Shown: positions 8,405 to 18,217, counted from the stretch's first letter. The stretch is 64,000 bases of DNA from Bacillus sp. FJAT-42315 (GCF_002797375.1 NZ_KZ454941.1:584516-648515), one strand, 5' to 3'. The notes: a model not told the origin generated them from the letters alone. Program-made: numbers and translations.

Positions 8405-10756
8405 CTACTCCTTTTTAGTTAGTTCGTTCACAAATGAACCGAATTGAATGGCGATGTTTTTTTGTAGCTGATGGTGCATCATTGTGAAAATTTCGAGCCC
8501 TTCACGTGCATAAATCCGCATCGGGTCTTCCTGCTGGTAATAGCGAAGACCGATTCCTTCTTTCAGCCTTGTCATATTTTCGATGTGGCTTACCCACAGG
8601 CGATCAATATTTGAGAGGGTAATTTGTTTAATATAGTCGTCCCATGAAGGCTCTGCTAGCGTTTGTAACTCTTCATAGTAGCTGTCAGTTGCTTGCTTAA
8701 CGATTTGTTGAATTTCTTCTCTGCTTGTGATGTCTTCTGGCAAGGAAATTGAGCGTCCTCCAAGAATGGATTCTACATTGGCTTTCAGTTGTTTCATATC
8801 CCATTCGCCTGCTTCGATCTCTTCATGACAAATGTGTTCGACTTCATCGTGGCTCGCTTGCTTGACCATGTTAAGGAAATGGTCAAATATTTCTTCTTCA
8901 TTGACCATTTTGTTTCTTAGGCTATAAATAATATTACGTTGTTCATTAATGACATCATCTAGTTTTAAGTTATATTCTCGCATCGAAAAGTTGGCGCCTT
9001 CTACAATGCGTTGAGTGCGATCAACAAATTCATGAATTTTCTTGTTCAGCACAAGGCCGTTTTCATCGATGTCTAGCTTCTTTTCCATTTTCTCTAATTC
9101 TTCTTTAGCAAATCGTCTGAACATATCATCTGCTAATGAAATAAAGAATTGGCTTGAGCCCGGGTCCCCTTGACGTCCGGAACGTCCTTTCAGCTGATTA
9201 TCGACGCGGCGGCTTTCATGACGTTCTGTCCCGATCACGTGCAGTCCTCCAAGCCCAGCGACACCCTCCCCTAACAGGATATCTGTTCCTCGACCCGCCA
9301 TATTGGTAGCGATCGTAATTTGTCCTTTTTGTCCTGCTTTTGAGATTAATTCGACTTCTTGCTCGACACTTTTTGCGTTTAATAGCTCAAAGGTTAGTCC
9401 AGCTTGTGTAAAGTACTCGGCCACTTTTTCGGATTGTAGGATTGACGTCGTTCCAACAAGTACTGGTTGTCCCGTTCCATACCTTTTCTTTACTTCTTCT
9501 GTGACTGCTTGATACTTTTGATCGGATGTTGAAAAGATGTAGTCTGGCATATCCACCCGTTGTTTCGGTCGATTCGTTGGAATTTGAATGACCATCATAT
9601 TGTATACTTGTTCAAATTCTTTTTCTTCCGTTTTTGCTGTCCCTGTCATTCCGGAAAGGTGAGGGTACATGCGGAAGTAGTTTTGGATTGTAATGGATGC
9701 TTGTGTTTTATTTTCATCGGTGATTTCGAGACCTTCTTTTGCTTCAATGGCTTGATGCAGTCCATCGCTTAATGAACGGCCTTCCATTGTCCGACCCGTG
9801 AACATATCCACAAGCAAAATTTTTCCGTCTTTAATGATATAGTCTACATCCCGTGTAAACATCACGTGAGCACGCACGGCTTGAATCATATAATGATACA
9901 GCGTTTGATGCTCAAGATCATATAAATTATCTACATCAAACGCTTTTTCCACCTTTTCAATGCCTTGATCGGTGAGGCTAACTGCTTTTGTTTCATCATC
10001 TAAATGGTAGTCTTCATCTCTTTTGAATCGTTTCGCTACACGCGCACCAATATAATGGAGCTCAGAGCTTCCTGGCATTTTTCCAGCAATGATGAGCGGT
10101 GTTTTTGCTTCATCAATTAACACGCTATCGACTTCATCAATGATGGAGAAATGGTATGGGCGCTGCACTCGTTGACTCGGATGCCACACCATGTTATCTC
10201 TTAAATAGTCAAAGCCAAATTCAGTTCCAACTCCATATGTAATGTCCGCTCGATAAGCTGCTTGTTTTTGATGAGGGTCCATCAGAGGGAGGTTTAATCC
10301 GACGGTTAAGCCAAGAAACTCATGAAGCGGTCCAATTGTTTGACGGTCACGCTCAGCTAAATATTCATTGACGGTAATGACATGAACTCCTTTTCCTTCA
10401 AGGGCACGCAAATAGCTTGGAAGCGAAGCCACGAGTGTTTTCCCTTCACCTGTAGGCATCTCAGCGATATTAGCATCCGTTAGCACAAGACCACCAATCA
10501 GCTGTACATCATAATGCCTCATGCCAAGCACGCGTTTAGATGCCTCGCGGACGACGGCAAATGCTTCGACTTTAATGTCATCAATCGTTTCCCCGCTGGC
10601 TAATCTTTCTTTAAAACCCACCGTTTTTTGAGTTAATTCCTCATCTGTAAGTCCTTCGAAAGTGGTTTCTAATGCATTTATTTGTTCGACGAGTTTATAA
10701 TATTTTTTTAAGCGTTGATCATTTGAATCGCTTAGCTTTTTAAAAAACGAAATCAT
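8405..10756 (-). CDS. secA2: Accessory preprotein translocase ATPase SecA2
   Basis: ATPase that drives export of a subset of proteins through SecYEG, in Bacillus chiefly S-layer and some wall proteins. Walker A is MPTGEGKT (100-107) and Walker B is IIDEVD (ending at 210). The GMTGTAKTEEKEF and MAGRGTDILLGEG helicase motifs and the GRSGRQGD motif are intact. At 783 aa it is shorter than housekeeping SecA (about 840) and lacks the C-terminal Cys-rich zinc/SecB-binding tail, ending FVNELTKKE. This and the MPTGEGKT variant of MKTGEGKT mark SecA2. It forms an operon with slaP. A minus-strand extended -10 (TGGTAAGAT) lies upstream. Its usual S-layer substrates are not adjacent. Confidence 0.93.
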   Translation of the reverse strand: MISFFKKLSDSNDQRLKKYYKLVEQINALETTFEGLTDEELTQKTVGFKERLASGETIDDIKVEAFAVVREASKRVLGMRHYDVQLIGGLVLTDANIAEMPTGEGKTLVASLPSYLRALEGKGVHVITVNEYLAERDRQTIGPLHEFLGLTVGLNLPLMDPHQKQAAYRADITYGVGTEFGFDYLRDNMVWHPSQRVQRPYHFSIIDEVDSVLIDEAKTPLIIAGKMPGSSELHYIGARVAKRFKRDEDYHLDDETKAVSLTDQGIEKVEKAFDVDNLYDLEHQTLYHYMIQAVRAHVMFTRDVDYIIKDGKILLVDMFTGRTMEGRSLSDGLHQAIEAKEGLEITDENKTQASITIQNYFRMYPHLSGMTGTAKTEEKEFEQVYNMMVIQIPTNRPKQRVDMPDYIFSTSDQKYQAVTEEVKKRYGTGQPVLVGTTSILQSEKVAEYFTQAGLTFELLNAKSVEQEVELISKAGQKGQITIATNMAGRGTDILLGEGVAGLGGLHVIGTERHESRRVDNQLKGRSGRQGDPGSSQFFISLADDMFRRFAKEELEKMEKKLDIDENGLVLNKKIHEFVDRTQRIVEGANFSMREYNLKLDDVINEQRNIIYSLRNKMVNEEEIFDHFLNMVKQASHDEVEHICHEEIEAGEWDMKQLKANVESILGGRSISLPEDITSREEIQQIVKQATDSYYEELQTLAEPSWDDYIKQITLSNIDRLWVSHIENMTRLKEGIGLRYYQQEDPMRIYAREGLEIFTMMHHQLQKNIAIQFGSFVNELTKKE

Positions 10757-11120
10757 GTATTTTTACGCTCCCTTAGAGTAATTCACTCGAAAATCAATTC
10801 AAATCATTATTTAATCTTACCAAAATACGAAACGATTGACTATCATAACGGAATTCGCGTGACAATTTCGAAAAATGATTTTTAACCTGTTTATTTGACG
10901 AATGTAGTGTCCTATCACGGATTTTAAAAAGGGGGGTGTAATTGTAAAATGTTTGTAACTGAAAAATTTACAATTAAATTGTTGAAAAAAAAACAGTTTA
11001 TGAGAAAATGTAAGATGAGTTGCTGTAAAATTATTTTATGTTGTAAAAAATAATGATGTTGACTTCAATGATTTTAAGATAAAAATATATCCATTTGTTC
11101 ATTATTTAAGGAGGTACTAC
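10757..11120. other. Divergent intergenic region between secA2 and tagO
   Basis: 364 bp without a gene. Toward secA2 there is a TGGTAAGAT extended -10 with a weak TAGTCA -35 17 bp upstream (around 10818-10847). Toward tagO there is TTGACT near 11059 with an AT-rich -10 region about 17 bp downstream, then AAGGAGG before the tagO ATG. The rest is AT-rich with no clear hairpin. Confidence 0.4.
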
Positions 11121-12170
11121 ATGGTTGCCCTTGCCTTTGTGATTTGTTTAATCGCATCGTTAGCAATCACGCCGCTTGTCAAGAAACTGGCGATTGCTGT
11201 TGGTGCAGTGGACAAACCGAATTATCGTAAAGTACACCAGAGAATTATGCCCCGAATGGGAGGATTAGCGATTTTTATTAGCTTCATGATTGGAATGTTC
11301 GTGCTACAACCACAAGCGGATTTCAATGTTGCGATTATTCTTGGTGGCGTGATCATTATCATCACAGGAGTGCTCGATGACCGCTTTGAATTATCCGCTA
11401 AAGTCAAGCTTGCTGGACAGCTGCTTGCCGCACTTGTAGTCGTTGTGTATGGTGGTGTACAAATGGAAGATATTAACCTTCCGTTCGGTGGTCAAATGGA
11501 ATTTGGCTACTTTAGCATTCCGCTGACGATTCTTTGGATTGTCGGCATTACGAATGCGATTAATTTAATTGATGGACTAGATGGACTAGCCGCTGGTGTG
11601 TCATCAATCGCCTTGTTTACGATTAGCCTAATGGCGTTCATGAAAGGTGATTTATATGTAATGAGTGTCGCTTTACTTGTATTAGGAAGCACGCTTGGGT
11701 TTTTACATTATAACTTTCATCCGGCAAAGATCTTTATGGGAGACACAGGTGCGCTATTTTTAGGCTACATTATTTCGGTGCTCGCTTTGCTGGGATTCAA
11801 AAATGTAACGGTCGTCTCGTTAATTATTCCGATTATTATTCTCGGTGTGCCGATTACAGATACATTCTTTGCGATCATTAGACGGAAAGTGAACAAGCAA
11901 CCGCTATCTGCTCCAGATAAATCGCATTTGCATCATTGTTTGCTACGCATGGGTTATACGCATAAGCAAACAGTTGTCATTATCTATGCGATTGCCTCAA
12001 TGTTTGGTTTGGCTGCGGTGATTTTTACGATGGCAACGATTTGGGGAGCGATCGTCCTTATCGCTGTTTTAGTTGTGGCGATTGAATTGTTTGTCGAAAG
12101 TGTCGGGCTTGTTGGCTCCAATTATAAGCCGTTAATGAATTTGATGCGCGTTCGAGTCAAAAAGAATTAA
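11121..12170 (+). CDS. tagO: Undecaprenyl-phosphate GlcNAc-1-phosphate transferase
   Basis: Membrane enzyme that moves GlcNAc-1-P from UDP-GlcNAc onto undecaprenyl phosphate, the first step of wall teichoic acid and other linkage-unit polymers. The 349-aa protein has about ten to eleven hydrophobic helices from residue 1 on. Family motifs are VLDDRFELSAK (about 95), NLIDGLDGLAAG (about 150), MGDTGALFLGY (about 205) and the His-rich SHLHHCLLRMGYTHKQ loop (about 265-280). AAGGAGG precedes the ATG. Next to an LCP ligase gene on the opposite strand it forms a wall-polymer pair: TagO starts the polymer and LCP proteins attach it to peptidoglycan. A strong terminator follows. Confidence 0.95.
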   Translation: MVALAFVICLIASLAITPLVKKLAIAVGAVDKPNYRKVHQRIMPRMGGLAIFISFMIGMFVLQPQADFNVAIILGGVIIIITGVLDDRFELSAKVKLAGQLLAALVVVVYGGVQMEDINLPFGGQMEFGYFSIPLTILWIVGITNAINLIDGLDGLAAGVSSIALFTISLMAFMKGDLYVMSVALLVLGSTLGFLHYNFHPAKIFMGDTGALFLGYIISVLALLGFKNVTVVSLIIPIIILGVPITDTFFAIIRRKVNKQPLSAPDKSHLHHCLLRMGYTHKQTVVIIYAIASMFGLAAVIFTMATIWGAIVLIAVLVVAIELFVESVGLVGSNYKPLMNLMRVRVKKN

Positions 12171-12181
12171 TATAAAGAAAC

Positions 12182-12213
12182 AAAAAGCGGTCGATTGATT
12201 TCGACCGCTTTTT
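12182..12213 (+). terminator. Rho-independent terminator after tagO
   Basis: Arms AAAAAGCGGTCGA and TCGACCGCTTTTT. The flanking A and T runs could let it work in both directions. Confidence 0.9.
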
Positions 12214-12272
12214 GTTTTAGTTGAGATAGTGATAGATTTATAGTGATTGCTCGTTCATACCGACGGTGAACA

Positions 12273-12302
12273 GAAAAAAACAGTACCATATTTCGGTACT
12301 GT
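12273..12302 (-). terminator. Rho-independent terminator of the LCP gene
   Basis: Minus strand: ACAGTACC, loop, GGTACTGT, then eight T. It lies 10 bp past the stop codon. Confidence 0.85.
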
Positions 12303-12311
12303 GTTGTCTAT

Positions 12312-13301
12312 TTAATTCTCTAGTCCAAGATGTCTAGCGAGCTTGCTCTTAGTGACTTCGAGTTCTGTTTCATCTAGTTGGTAAATATAGGCGCCGTTGT
12401 TTGATTTTCCATCGGTACCTGCTAAAGTGATGGTTTCAAACTTTAGACTTCCAGATTTTCCGTATTCGATAAGAGCCTTCATTTCTCCAAATGTCATATT
12501 CGTTCGCATATTGGCACCGACAGCATCTAGAATTTCATCATACTTCGTAAGAGAATTGACAGAGATCGCTTTTTTGACCACTGCTGTCAATAATTGTTGT
12601 TGACGTTCACCACGTTCGATATCGCTATCGTATTTACGAGTACGGGCTAATGCTAACGCTTCTTCGCCATTCAGAGTTTGTTTTCCTTCCTTTAAATGGA
12701 TGGCGTTGTGTGAATCTCTAGAGTCTTTCTCCACTAATTCATAGGGAACATCAAACGGAATTCCGCCGAGTGCATCGACTACGTCCATAAATGCGTAGAA
12801 ATTCATTCGCACATAATAGTCAACAGGTAGTCCGAACAATTCCTCGACTGTTTCAATGGTCGCTTTTGGACCACCGTAAGCATGGGCATGGTTGATCTTT
12901 GTATTGTATCCCACTTCTGGGACATACACGTAAGAGTCCCGAGGGATGCTGACTAACTCAATCGATTTATCTTCGATGTTTAATGTGGCTAGCATTAAAG
13001 CGTCTGAACGTGTTTTATCCCCGAATTCTTTCTTTCGTGATTCACTTTCATCTACGCCGATAAACAAGATAGAAATATTATCTTTTAACGGGTGAACTTT
13101 CGCATCGCGAAGCTCAGATTTATGACGTCCGTCATCAAGATAAGAGTCTTTGAAAACGGATTCGGCCTTTTTGTATAAAAAGGCACCATAACCAGCGGCA
13201 GTAAATGTGAGAAATAGTAGTGGGAGTAGCACAAGAAACACAAGGCGGCGCTGTCTTCTTCGCCTCTTGCGCATTTGCGTACGTTGTCTTTCGGTTGGCA
13301 T
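12312..13301 (-). CDS. LytR-CpsA-Psr (LCP) family wall-polymer ligase
   Basis: Membrane-anchored phosphotransferase that attaches wall teichoic acid or other anionic glycopolymers to peptidoglycan. A very basic N-terminus (RKRRRRQRR) is followed by one membrane helix (about 21-43), a type II topology. The extracellular LCP domain shows DSRSD-like TRSDALMLATLN, SIPRDSYVYVPEVG and ALALARTRKYDSDIERGERQQQ, whose Arg and Asp residues bind the polyprenyl pyrophosphate. The 329-aa length fits TagT/TagU/TagV of B. subtilis, and I cannot decide which. It faces tagO across back-to-back terminators. Confidence 0.92.
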   Translation of the reverse strand: MPTERQRTQMRKRRRRQRRLVFLVLLPLLFLTFTAAGYGAFLYKKAESVFKDSYLDDGRHKSELRDAKVHPLKDNISILFIGVDESESRKKEFGDKTRSDALMLATLNIEDKSIELVSIPRDSYVYVPEVGYNTKINHAHAYGGPKATIETVEELFGLPVDYYVRMNFYAFMDVVDALGGIPFDVPYELVEKDSRDSHNAIHLKEGKQTLNGEEALALARTRKYDSDIERGERQQQLLTAVVKKAISVNSLTKYDEILDAVGANMRTNMTFGEMKALIEYGKSGSLKFETITLAGTDGKSNNGAYIYQLDETELEVTKSKLARHLGLEN

Positions 13302-13434
13302 AAATTTTCCTAAGCTCCTTCAATAATTAATCTTGCTAAGGGAATAGCTAATTTCAACATGGTGAATCGTGTTTTGATCAAATAACCCACACTTTATTTT
13401 ACTATGATTAGATTTAACAGTAAATTTTATTTTT

Positions 13435-14076
13435 TTAATTGTTGTCAATCAGTTGTTCTTGGTAAAGGACTTCGCCTTCGTGAATAATAGCTTGTCCGTT
13501 CGTTAATTCCGTCATCCACTGAGTAAATGCCTCTTTTTCGTTTTCTTTGACGAAGGTTTCGATTTCGACAGTATCTAGATAATGAATGTCTTTAATGGTA
13601 TAAATGGATGAGCGTAATTCATTTTCAATTTTGCCGAGCCAAGTATAGTCAATCGTTGTTTTCATAATTTGCATAAGGCGACGCTCAACAACACCAGTTG
13701 TGGTAATTCCTTCAGACGTTGCTTTGCCATAAGCGCGAATTAATCCGCCCGTTCCTAATTTAATGCCGCCGAAGTAACGGGTAACGACAACGACTGTGTC
13801 TTTTAAATTTCGTTTTTTCAACACCTCAAGCATGGGAACACCTGCTGTTCCGCTCGGTTCGCCATCATCGTTTGCTTTTTGAATCGAATTTGTTTCTCCG
13901 ATCATATAAGCAGAGCAATTATGCGTAGCGTTCCAATGCTGTTTTTTGATGTCTGCGATAAATTGCTGGGCTTCTTCTTCCGTTTCCGCACGGTTAACAT
14001 AGGCAATAAATCTTGATTTTTGTATAATAATTTCATGTTCACCGTAGCCTTTAACTGTATAATATTGAGATAACAA
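13435..14076 (-). CDS. yvyE: YigZ/IMPACT family protein YvyE
   Basis: A 213-aa two-domain protein: the N-terminal UPF0029/IMPACT domain (GGIKLGTGGLIRAYGKA near residue 100 is the hallmark) and a DUF1949 ferredoxin-like C-terminal domain. Relatives are linked to translation quality control, but the role in Bacillus is unclear. I place the start at a TTG (14076) because GGAGG sits 8 bp upstream and the protein then begins MLSQYYTVKGYGEHEI, as YvyE proteins do. An upstream ATG at 14148 would add 24 residues that do not look like the family. The position next to degS-degU and an LCP gene is the same as in B. subtilis. Confidence 0.88.
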   Translation of the reverse strand: MLSQYYTVKGYGEHEIIIQKSRFIAYVNRAETEEEAQQFIADIKKQHWNATHNCSAYMIGETNSIQKANDDGEPSGTAGVPMLEVLKKRNLKDTVVVVTRYFGGIKLGTGGLIRAYGKATSEGITTTGVVERRLMQIMKTTIDYTWLGKIENELRSSIYTIKDIHYLDTVEIETFVKENEKEAFTQWMTELTNGQAIIHEGEVLYQEQLIDNN

Positions 14077-14473
14077 TGGACCTGCCTCCAATTCATACGA
14101 AAAAATATCGTCATCAATTTTTGTAACTAGTAATAGGAAATGAATCACACTTATAATATATAAAAATAGAAAAAGAAAAAAGAGATATCTCCGTTGACAT
14201 CAATTTTTAATCAAAAGGTCATGCAACTTTAAGCTAAGTTAAAAGTTTACATGTTATAATACAATCGTCATCACTTTAAAGTAGGTTTAGGCCATAATGG
14301 TTGCATAATAAGTATGAAATTTGTTGATAATTATAAAGTCTTAAGACCTACTGATATGTTACAAATATGATACTTATATGCCTTTTTGATTAAATTTCCA
14401 TAAAACCGTCTGTTCTTTCTAGTGAAAAAGTGGAGATACAGGTAAAATGGTATTGTCGGAGGAAGGACGTTCT
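14077..14473. other. Divergent control region between yvyE and degS
   Basis: About 400 bp without a gene. On the plus strand an extended -10 (TGTTATAAT near 14251-14259) lies over 200 bp upstream of degS, implying a long leader. On the minus strand a TATATTATAAG box is a possible yvyE -10. No convincing terminator or known riboswitch is visible in the leader. Confidence 0.35.
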
Positions 14474-15628
14474 ATGTTTAATTCGAACAATAATATATCC
14501 GTTTTAGATACGATATTAAAAAAAATCATCGAAACCGTGGACAATAGTAAAGGAGAAATTTTCACTATTGCAGAACAAAGTAGAAAGGACCATCAAATCT
14601 TACTTGTTGAACTGAATACTGTTCGCGATCAAGTACATACGCTAATCGAGGAGCAAGATCAACTTGAATTGAAAGTAAATATGGCGCGCAAAAGGCTAGC
14701 GGAAGTGAGTAAGAATTTTCACTCCTACTCTGAAGAATTTGTTCGCGAGACGTATGAAAGAGCGCATGACTTGCAACTAAAGCTACTGATCTCACGCCAA
14801 AGCGAGAAGCAGCTCATTGAAAAGCGAAATGATTTAGAAAGAAGACTAATCTCAATTGAGTCCACGATTCAGCGAGCGGAACATCTTGTCGCACAAGTAT
14901 CGGTTGTTTTAAACTACTTGAACCAGGACATGAAGAAGATTGGTGAAGTGCTAGAAGATGCTCGTTTGAAGCAGGAGTTTGGGTTTCAAATTATGGAAGC
15001 TCAAGAGGAGGAAAGAAAAAGGCTATCAAGAGAAATTCATGACGGTCCCGCGCAAATGATGGCCAACGTTTTATTGCGATCGGACTTAATAGAGAAACTA
15101 TATAAAGAACGCGATATAGAGGAAGCATTTCAGGAACTTCGTAGTTTGAAAAAGATGGTTCGTTCTGCATTGTATGAAGTGAGAAGGATTATCTATGATT
15201 TACGTCCTATGGCTTTAGATGATTTAGGTTTAATCCCAACGATAAAAAAATATTTAGCAACCATTGAAGAATATATACAATCATTAAGTAAATCGACACA
15301 ACTTCATTTTGTCAATATAGGGGGCGAAAAACGCTTACCAGCCAAGTTAGAGGTAGCCTTGTTCCGACTTATACAAGAATCTGTTCAAAATGCGTTGAAG
15401 CATGCTGAAGCAACTGAGATTACTGTCAAGTTAGAAATCAATAAACAGAATGTACTAGTTGTCGTGAAAGATAATGGAAAAGGGTTCGATGTCACCGAGA
15501 AAAAGAAAGGGTCATTTGGCATCATTGGGATGAAGGAACGACTAGAGCTTCTAGAGGGAGAACTTTCGATTCAATCTAAACCGAACAAAGGAACTGTAGT
15601 CATGATTAGTATTCCTATATTGGAATAG
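14474..15628 (+). CDS. degS: Sensor histidine kinase DegS
   Basis: Cytoplasmic kinase/phosphatase for DegU, controlling exoenzymes, competence and motility. It has no membrane segment. Residues 1-170 form the DegS sensor coiled coil, and the HisKA_3 dimerisation domain contains [17 protein letters not shown] with phospho-acceptor H189, the same number as in B. subtilis. The HATPase domain has [12 protein letters not shown] and DNGKGFD. I chose the ATG at 14474, giving 384 aa, because GGAGGAAGG lies 8 bp upstream. The earlier ATG at 14447 has no RBS and adds nine residues. degU follows after 23 bp, so the two form one operon. Confidence 0.95.
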   Translation: MFNSNNNISVLDTILKKIIETVDNSKGEIFTIAEQSRKDHQILLVELNTVRDQVHTLIEEQDQLELKVNMARKRLAEVSKNFHSYSEEFVRETYERAHDLQLKLLISRQSEKQLIEKRNDLERRLISIESTIQRAEHLVAQVSVVLNYLNQDMKKIGEVLEDARLKQEFGFQIMEAQEEERKRLSREIHDGPAQMMANVLLRSDLIEKLYKERDIEEAFQELRSLKKMVRSALYEVRRIIYDLRPMALDDLGLIPTIKKYLATIEEYIQSLSKSTQLHFVNIGGEKRLPAKLEVALFRLIQESVQNALKHAEATEITVKLEINKQNVLVVVKDNGKGFDVTEKKKGSFGIIGMKERLELLEGELSIQSKPNKGTVVMISIPILE

Positions 15629-15651
15629 CATTGTATAAAGGGGGAAGAAAA

Positions 15652-16332
15652 ATGAAAACAAAAATCATTATTATTGATGATCATCAATTATTCCGTGAAG
15701 GAGTTAAGCGGATTTTAGAATTTGAAGAATCATTTGATGTGGTAGCTGAAGGAGACGACGGATCGGAAGCAATGAAGCTTGTCATCGAACATAATCCGGA
15801 CGTTGTGTTAATGGATATCAATATGCCGGAAGTCAACGGAGTAGAAGCAACACGTGCGCTTGTGGACAAGTTCCCAAATACGAAAGTGATCATTTTGAGC
15901 ATTCATGATGATGAAAACTACGTTACACACGCCTTGAAATCAGGAGCTATGGGTTATTTATTAAAAGAAATGGACGCGGATGCTTTAATCGAAGCAGTCA
16001 AAGTCGTCTCTGAAGGTGGATCTTACTTACATCCACGCGTGACCCATAACCTTATTAAAGACTATCGTCGCCTAGCCAATGATGAAGGGAAAGGTAAGGG
16101 TTTCCAACAGGTAGAGGTGCGTCGTCCGCTTCATTTACTCACACGCCGTGAATGTGAAGTGTTGCAGCTTCTAGCTGACGGAAAAAGCAACCGTGGCATT
16201 GGAGATGCTCTATACATCAGTGAAAAAACGGTAAAAAACCACGTCAGTAACATCCTGCAAAAAATGAACGTCAATGATCGTACCCAAGCCGTCGTTACCG
16301 CTATTAAAAAAGGCTGGGTCGAAGTAAGATAA
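15652..16332 (+). CDS. degU: Response regulator DegU
   Basis: NarL/LuxR-type regulator phosphorylated by DegS, which binds DNA to control degradative enzymes, flagella and competence. The receiver domain begins [16 protein letters not shown] and its acceptor aspartate is D55 in [13 protein letters not shown]. The C-terminal LuxR helix-turn-helix contains [28 protein letters not shown]-type residues. The ATG at 15652 is preferred over one 21 bp earlier because of GGGGGAAG 5-10 bp upstream. Length is 226 aa against 229 in B. subtilis. It is the last gene of the operon, with a terminator 14 bp past the stop. Confidence 0.95.
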   Translation: MKTKIIIIDDHQLFREGVKRILEFEESFDVVAEGDDGSEAMKLVIEHNPDVVLMDINMPEVNGVEATRALVDKFPNTKVIILSIHDDENYVTHALKSGAMGYLLKEMDADALIEAVKVVSEGGSYLHPRVTHNLIKDYRRLANDEGKGKGFQQVEVRRPLHLLTRRECEVLQLLADGKSNRGIGDALYISEKTVKNHVSNILQKMNVNDRTQAVVTAIKKGWVEVR

Positions 16333-16345
16333 TGAGTGAAAGATC

Positions 16346-16374
16346 GTCCGCGTGGGCGGTCTTTTTTTGTCATG
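16346..16374 (+). terminator. Rho-independent terminator of degS-degU
   Basis: GATCGTCC, GCGT loop, GGGCGGTC (8 bp with G-U pairs), then seven T. Confidence 0.8.
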
Positions 16375-16486
16375 AAAAAGAGTCCATGACCGAATCGCGC
16401 TTGAAACATCTCATTTACCGCTCGTATATTCCTTTCAGTTGAGGTAAGACTCGAATTTAGAATACAATAGTACGGAAAGGACGTGG

Positions 16487-17008
16487 ATGAATGTGTTAAG
16501 GTTGAAATCGATCGCTCTTGCTTTGCTCGTTAGTGCTGCACTTGTTGGATGTGGAGCGGAGGAGAAAAAGGAAGAACCGAAGCAAGTAGGAGAAACGAAT
16601 GAAACAGAGACTCAAACAGTGAAGCAACCAATCGAGGAAGCAAAAAATTTGCCTCCTGAAATAAAAGAAGAGATTATGGCGGCGTTTGAGCAGCATATGG
16701 CGGCATTTAATGCCAAGGATTTAGATGCGTATATCAATACCATTTCTAAAGAATCTCGGGATTTGGAAGAGGAGCGCGAATATGTGAAAAAGTATTTCGA
16801 CGCCTTTGATATACATATGGAGCCACAGCATACGAAAATTATCAAATACGATGAAGAACAGCAAGAGGCTCATATGTTTATCGTGATGAAGTCAGTAACG
16901 AAGGATTTAGAGACAGGAAAAGAAATTGAGGATGAAACACGCCAAGTAATGACGTTTAAGAAGGAAAAAGAAGGATGGAAACAAGCCGCTTTGTCTGCTA
17001 TGCAATAA
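16487..17008 (+). CDS. Putative lipoprotein with NTF2/SnoaL-like fold
   Basis: Unnamed small exported protein of 173 aa. The N-terminal 21 residues form a lipoprotein signal ending LVGC, followed by a charged Glu/Lys linker (about 22-50). The rest (AAFEQHMAAFNAKDLDAYINTIS and QVMTFKKEKEGWKQAALS) has the layout of a SnoaL/DUF4440-type NTF2 fold, a fold also found in PbpC. No catalytic residues can be assigned. A TTGAGG/TACAAT promoter pair is seen just upstream (about 16439-16468). GGAAAGGACGTGG supplies a modest RBS. It lies alone between the degU terminator and luxS. Confidence 0.7.
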   Translation: MNVLRLKSIALALLVSAALVGCGAEEKKEEPKQVGETNETETQTVKQPIEEAKNLPPEIKEEIMAAFEQHMAAFNAKDLDAYINTISKESRDLEEEREYVKKYFDAFDIHMEPQHTKIIKYDEEQQEAHMFIVMKSVTKDLETGKEIEDETRQVMTFKKEKEGWKQAALSAMQ

Positions 17009-17060
17009 TGTCTAAAAATTGATACAATAAAGACAATTCATAATCAAAGGGGTGAAAGGA

Positions 17061-17528
17061 ATGACGGATCGACAGCAAATGAATGTGGAAAGCTTTAATT
17101 TGGACCATACAAAAGTGAAGGCACCATATATTCGCTTAGCAGGTGTGAAAGAAGGGGTAAACGGAGATCAAATTCATAAGTATGACCTTCGTTTTTGTCA
17201 GCCGAATAAGGAACATATGGACATGCCGGCTATTCACTCGTTAGAACATATGATGGCGGAGTTCAGCCGGAATCATTCGGAGAAAATTGTCGATATTAGT
17301 CCAATGGGGTGTCAAACTGGTTATTATTTATCCGTCATCAATCATGAGAATTATGAAGATATTTTACGAATTGTCGAACGGACATTGCAGGATGTGCTAG
17401 AGGCGACTGAGGTGCCTGCTTGCAACGAAGTCCAATGCGGTTGGGCGGCGAGCCATAGCTTAGAAGGAGCAAAAGCAATTGCTCGAAACATGCTTGAAAA
17501 GCGAAATGAGTGGACGGAAATCTTTTAA
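17061..17528 (+). CDS. luxS: S-ribosylhomocysteine lyase LuxS
   Basis: Cleaves S-ribosylhomocysteine to homocysteine and DPD, the autoinducer-2 precursor, in the activated methyl cycle. The metal-binding motif H59-S-L-E-H63, active-site C84 in [10 protein letters not shown] and metal ligand C126 in NEVQCGW are all present. I start at the ATG at 17061 (155 aa) with an RBS in AAAGGGGTG. The upstream GTG at 17052 lies inside that RBS. It is a single gene, and a strong hairpin follows the stop directly. Confidence 0.95.
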   Translation: MTDRQQMNVESFNLDHTKVKAPYIRLAGVKEGVNGDQIHKYDLRFCQPNKEHMDMPAIHSLEHMMAEFSRNHSEKIVDISPMGCQTGYYLSVINHENYEDILRIVERTLQDVLEATEVPACNEVQCGWAASHSLEGAKAIARNMLEKRNEWTEIF

Positions 17529-17529
17529 C

Positions 17530-17567
17530 AGAAGCAGGCTGTTCTTAAACAAGAGCAGCCTGCTTCT
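17530..17567 (+). terminator. Strong hairpin after luxS
   Basis: AGAAGCAGGCTG pairs with CAGCCTGCTTCT, with a further inner helix. No T run follows, so it may stabilise the 3' end rather than terminate. Confidence 0.55.
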
Positions 17568-17673
17568 AGTGAAAGTAAGTTCAATAACCATTTTTTAGCC
17601 TATTAAACTTCTAACCCATTCAAAACCTCCTCTTCTTTCATTTAATAGAAGTAGAAGAAAGGAGGTGATGATG

Positions 17674-18168
17674 ATGGGTAGACATTGTAGTGGACATTAT
17701 GATAAGGAATGGAACGATCATGCTCAAAGAAATAATCAAGCCAGTTTCGTTGATTTCGAGTTTTATACACTAGATCCAAACGTCTCAATTGATAACCGTT
17801 TTGAATTGCCAGAAGATGTTCAAACTCCAGTAGCTTCCGTCACTTTAAACGAAGTCAAAAAAGGAAATCTTGTTTGGCTAAACGGTGTTTTCGGGTTGGA
17901 CAATGATGATAATAACTTTCGCGAAGTATTAATGAGAATCTATAAAGGCAGCCCAACGGTATTCATCCCGGGCCAAGAAATTTATTTAGCTAGAATTGAA
18001 ATTGATGATGCAGGTAATGATGACCAAGTGGTAGAGCCATTAGCTCATGTAGATGTAATCAATTTCAATGAACGCAACTTGACATACACGGTGACTTTAC
18101 AACCAGATGGGGACGATGTTTTTCTAAACGGTCCTGTCACATTCACAGCTGTATTAGTTAAAAAGTAA
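17674..18168 (+). CDS. Uncharacterised beta-rich protein
   Basis: I do not recognise this 164-aa protein. It has no signal peptide or membrane helix, an acidic composition, and alternating short hydrophobic strands (ASVTLNEVKKGNLVWLNGVFGL, LTYTVTLQP, GPVTFTAVLVKK) that suggest an all-beta sandwich, as in some spore-surface or secreted proteins. The N-terminus MGRHCSGHYDKEW has one Cys and two His. Four in-frame starts overlap AAGGAGGTG (GTG 17665, ATG 17668, 17671, 17674). The last gives the best spacing and is used here. It is monocistronic, with a terminator after the stop. Confidence 0.65.
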   Translation: MGRHCSGHYDKEWNDHAQRNNQASFVDFEFYTLDPNVSIDNRFELPEDVQTPVASVTLNEVKKGNLVWLNGVFGLDNDDNNFREVLMRIYKGSPTVFIPGQEIYLARIEIDDAGNDDQVVEPLAHVDVINFNERNLTYTVTLQPDGDDVFLNGPVTFTAVLVKK

Positions 18169-18176
18169 GGCAAGAC

Positions 18177-18217
18177 AAGGCTGCTTCCAAATGACTCTGC
18201 TCTTTGGGGCAGCCTTT
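18177..18217 (+). terminator. Rho-independent terminator of the beta-rich protein gene
   Basis: AAGGCTGC and GCAGCCTT arms continue into TTCCAAA/TTTGGGG; the arms are followed by TTCTATCGTTT. Confidence 0.75.

Noticed and set aside
14447-14473. Upstream ATG for degS
   Set aside because: No RBS. The ATG at 14474 has GGAGGAAGG at ideal distance and aligns with DegS (H189).
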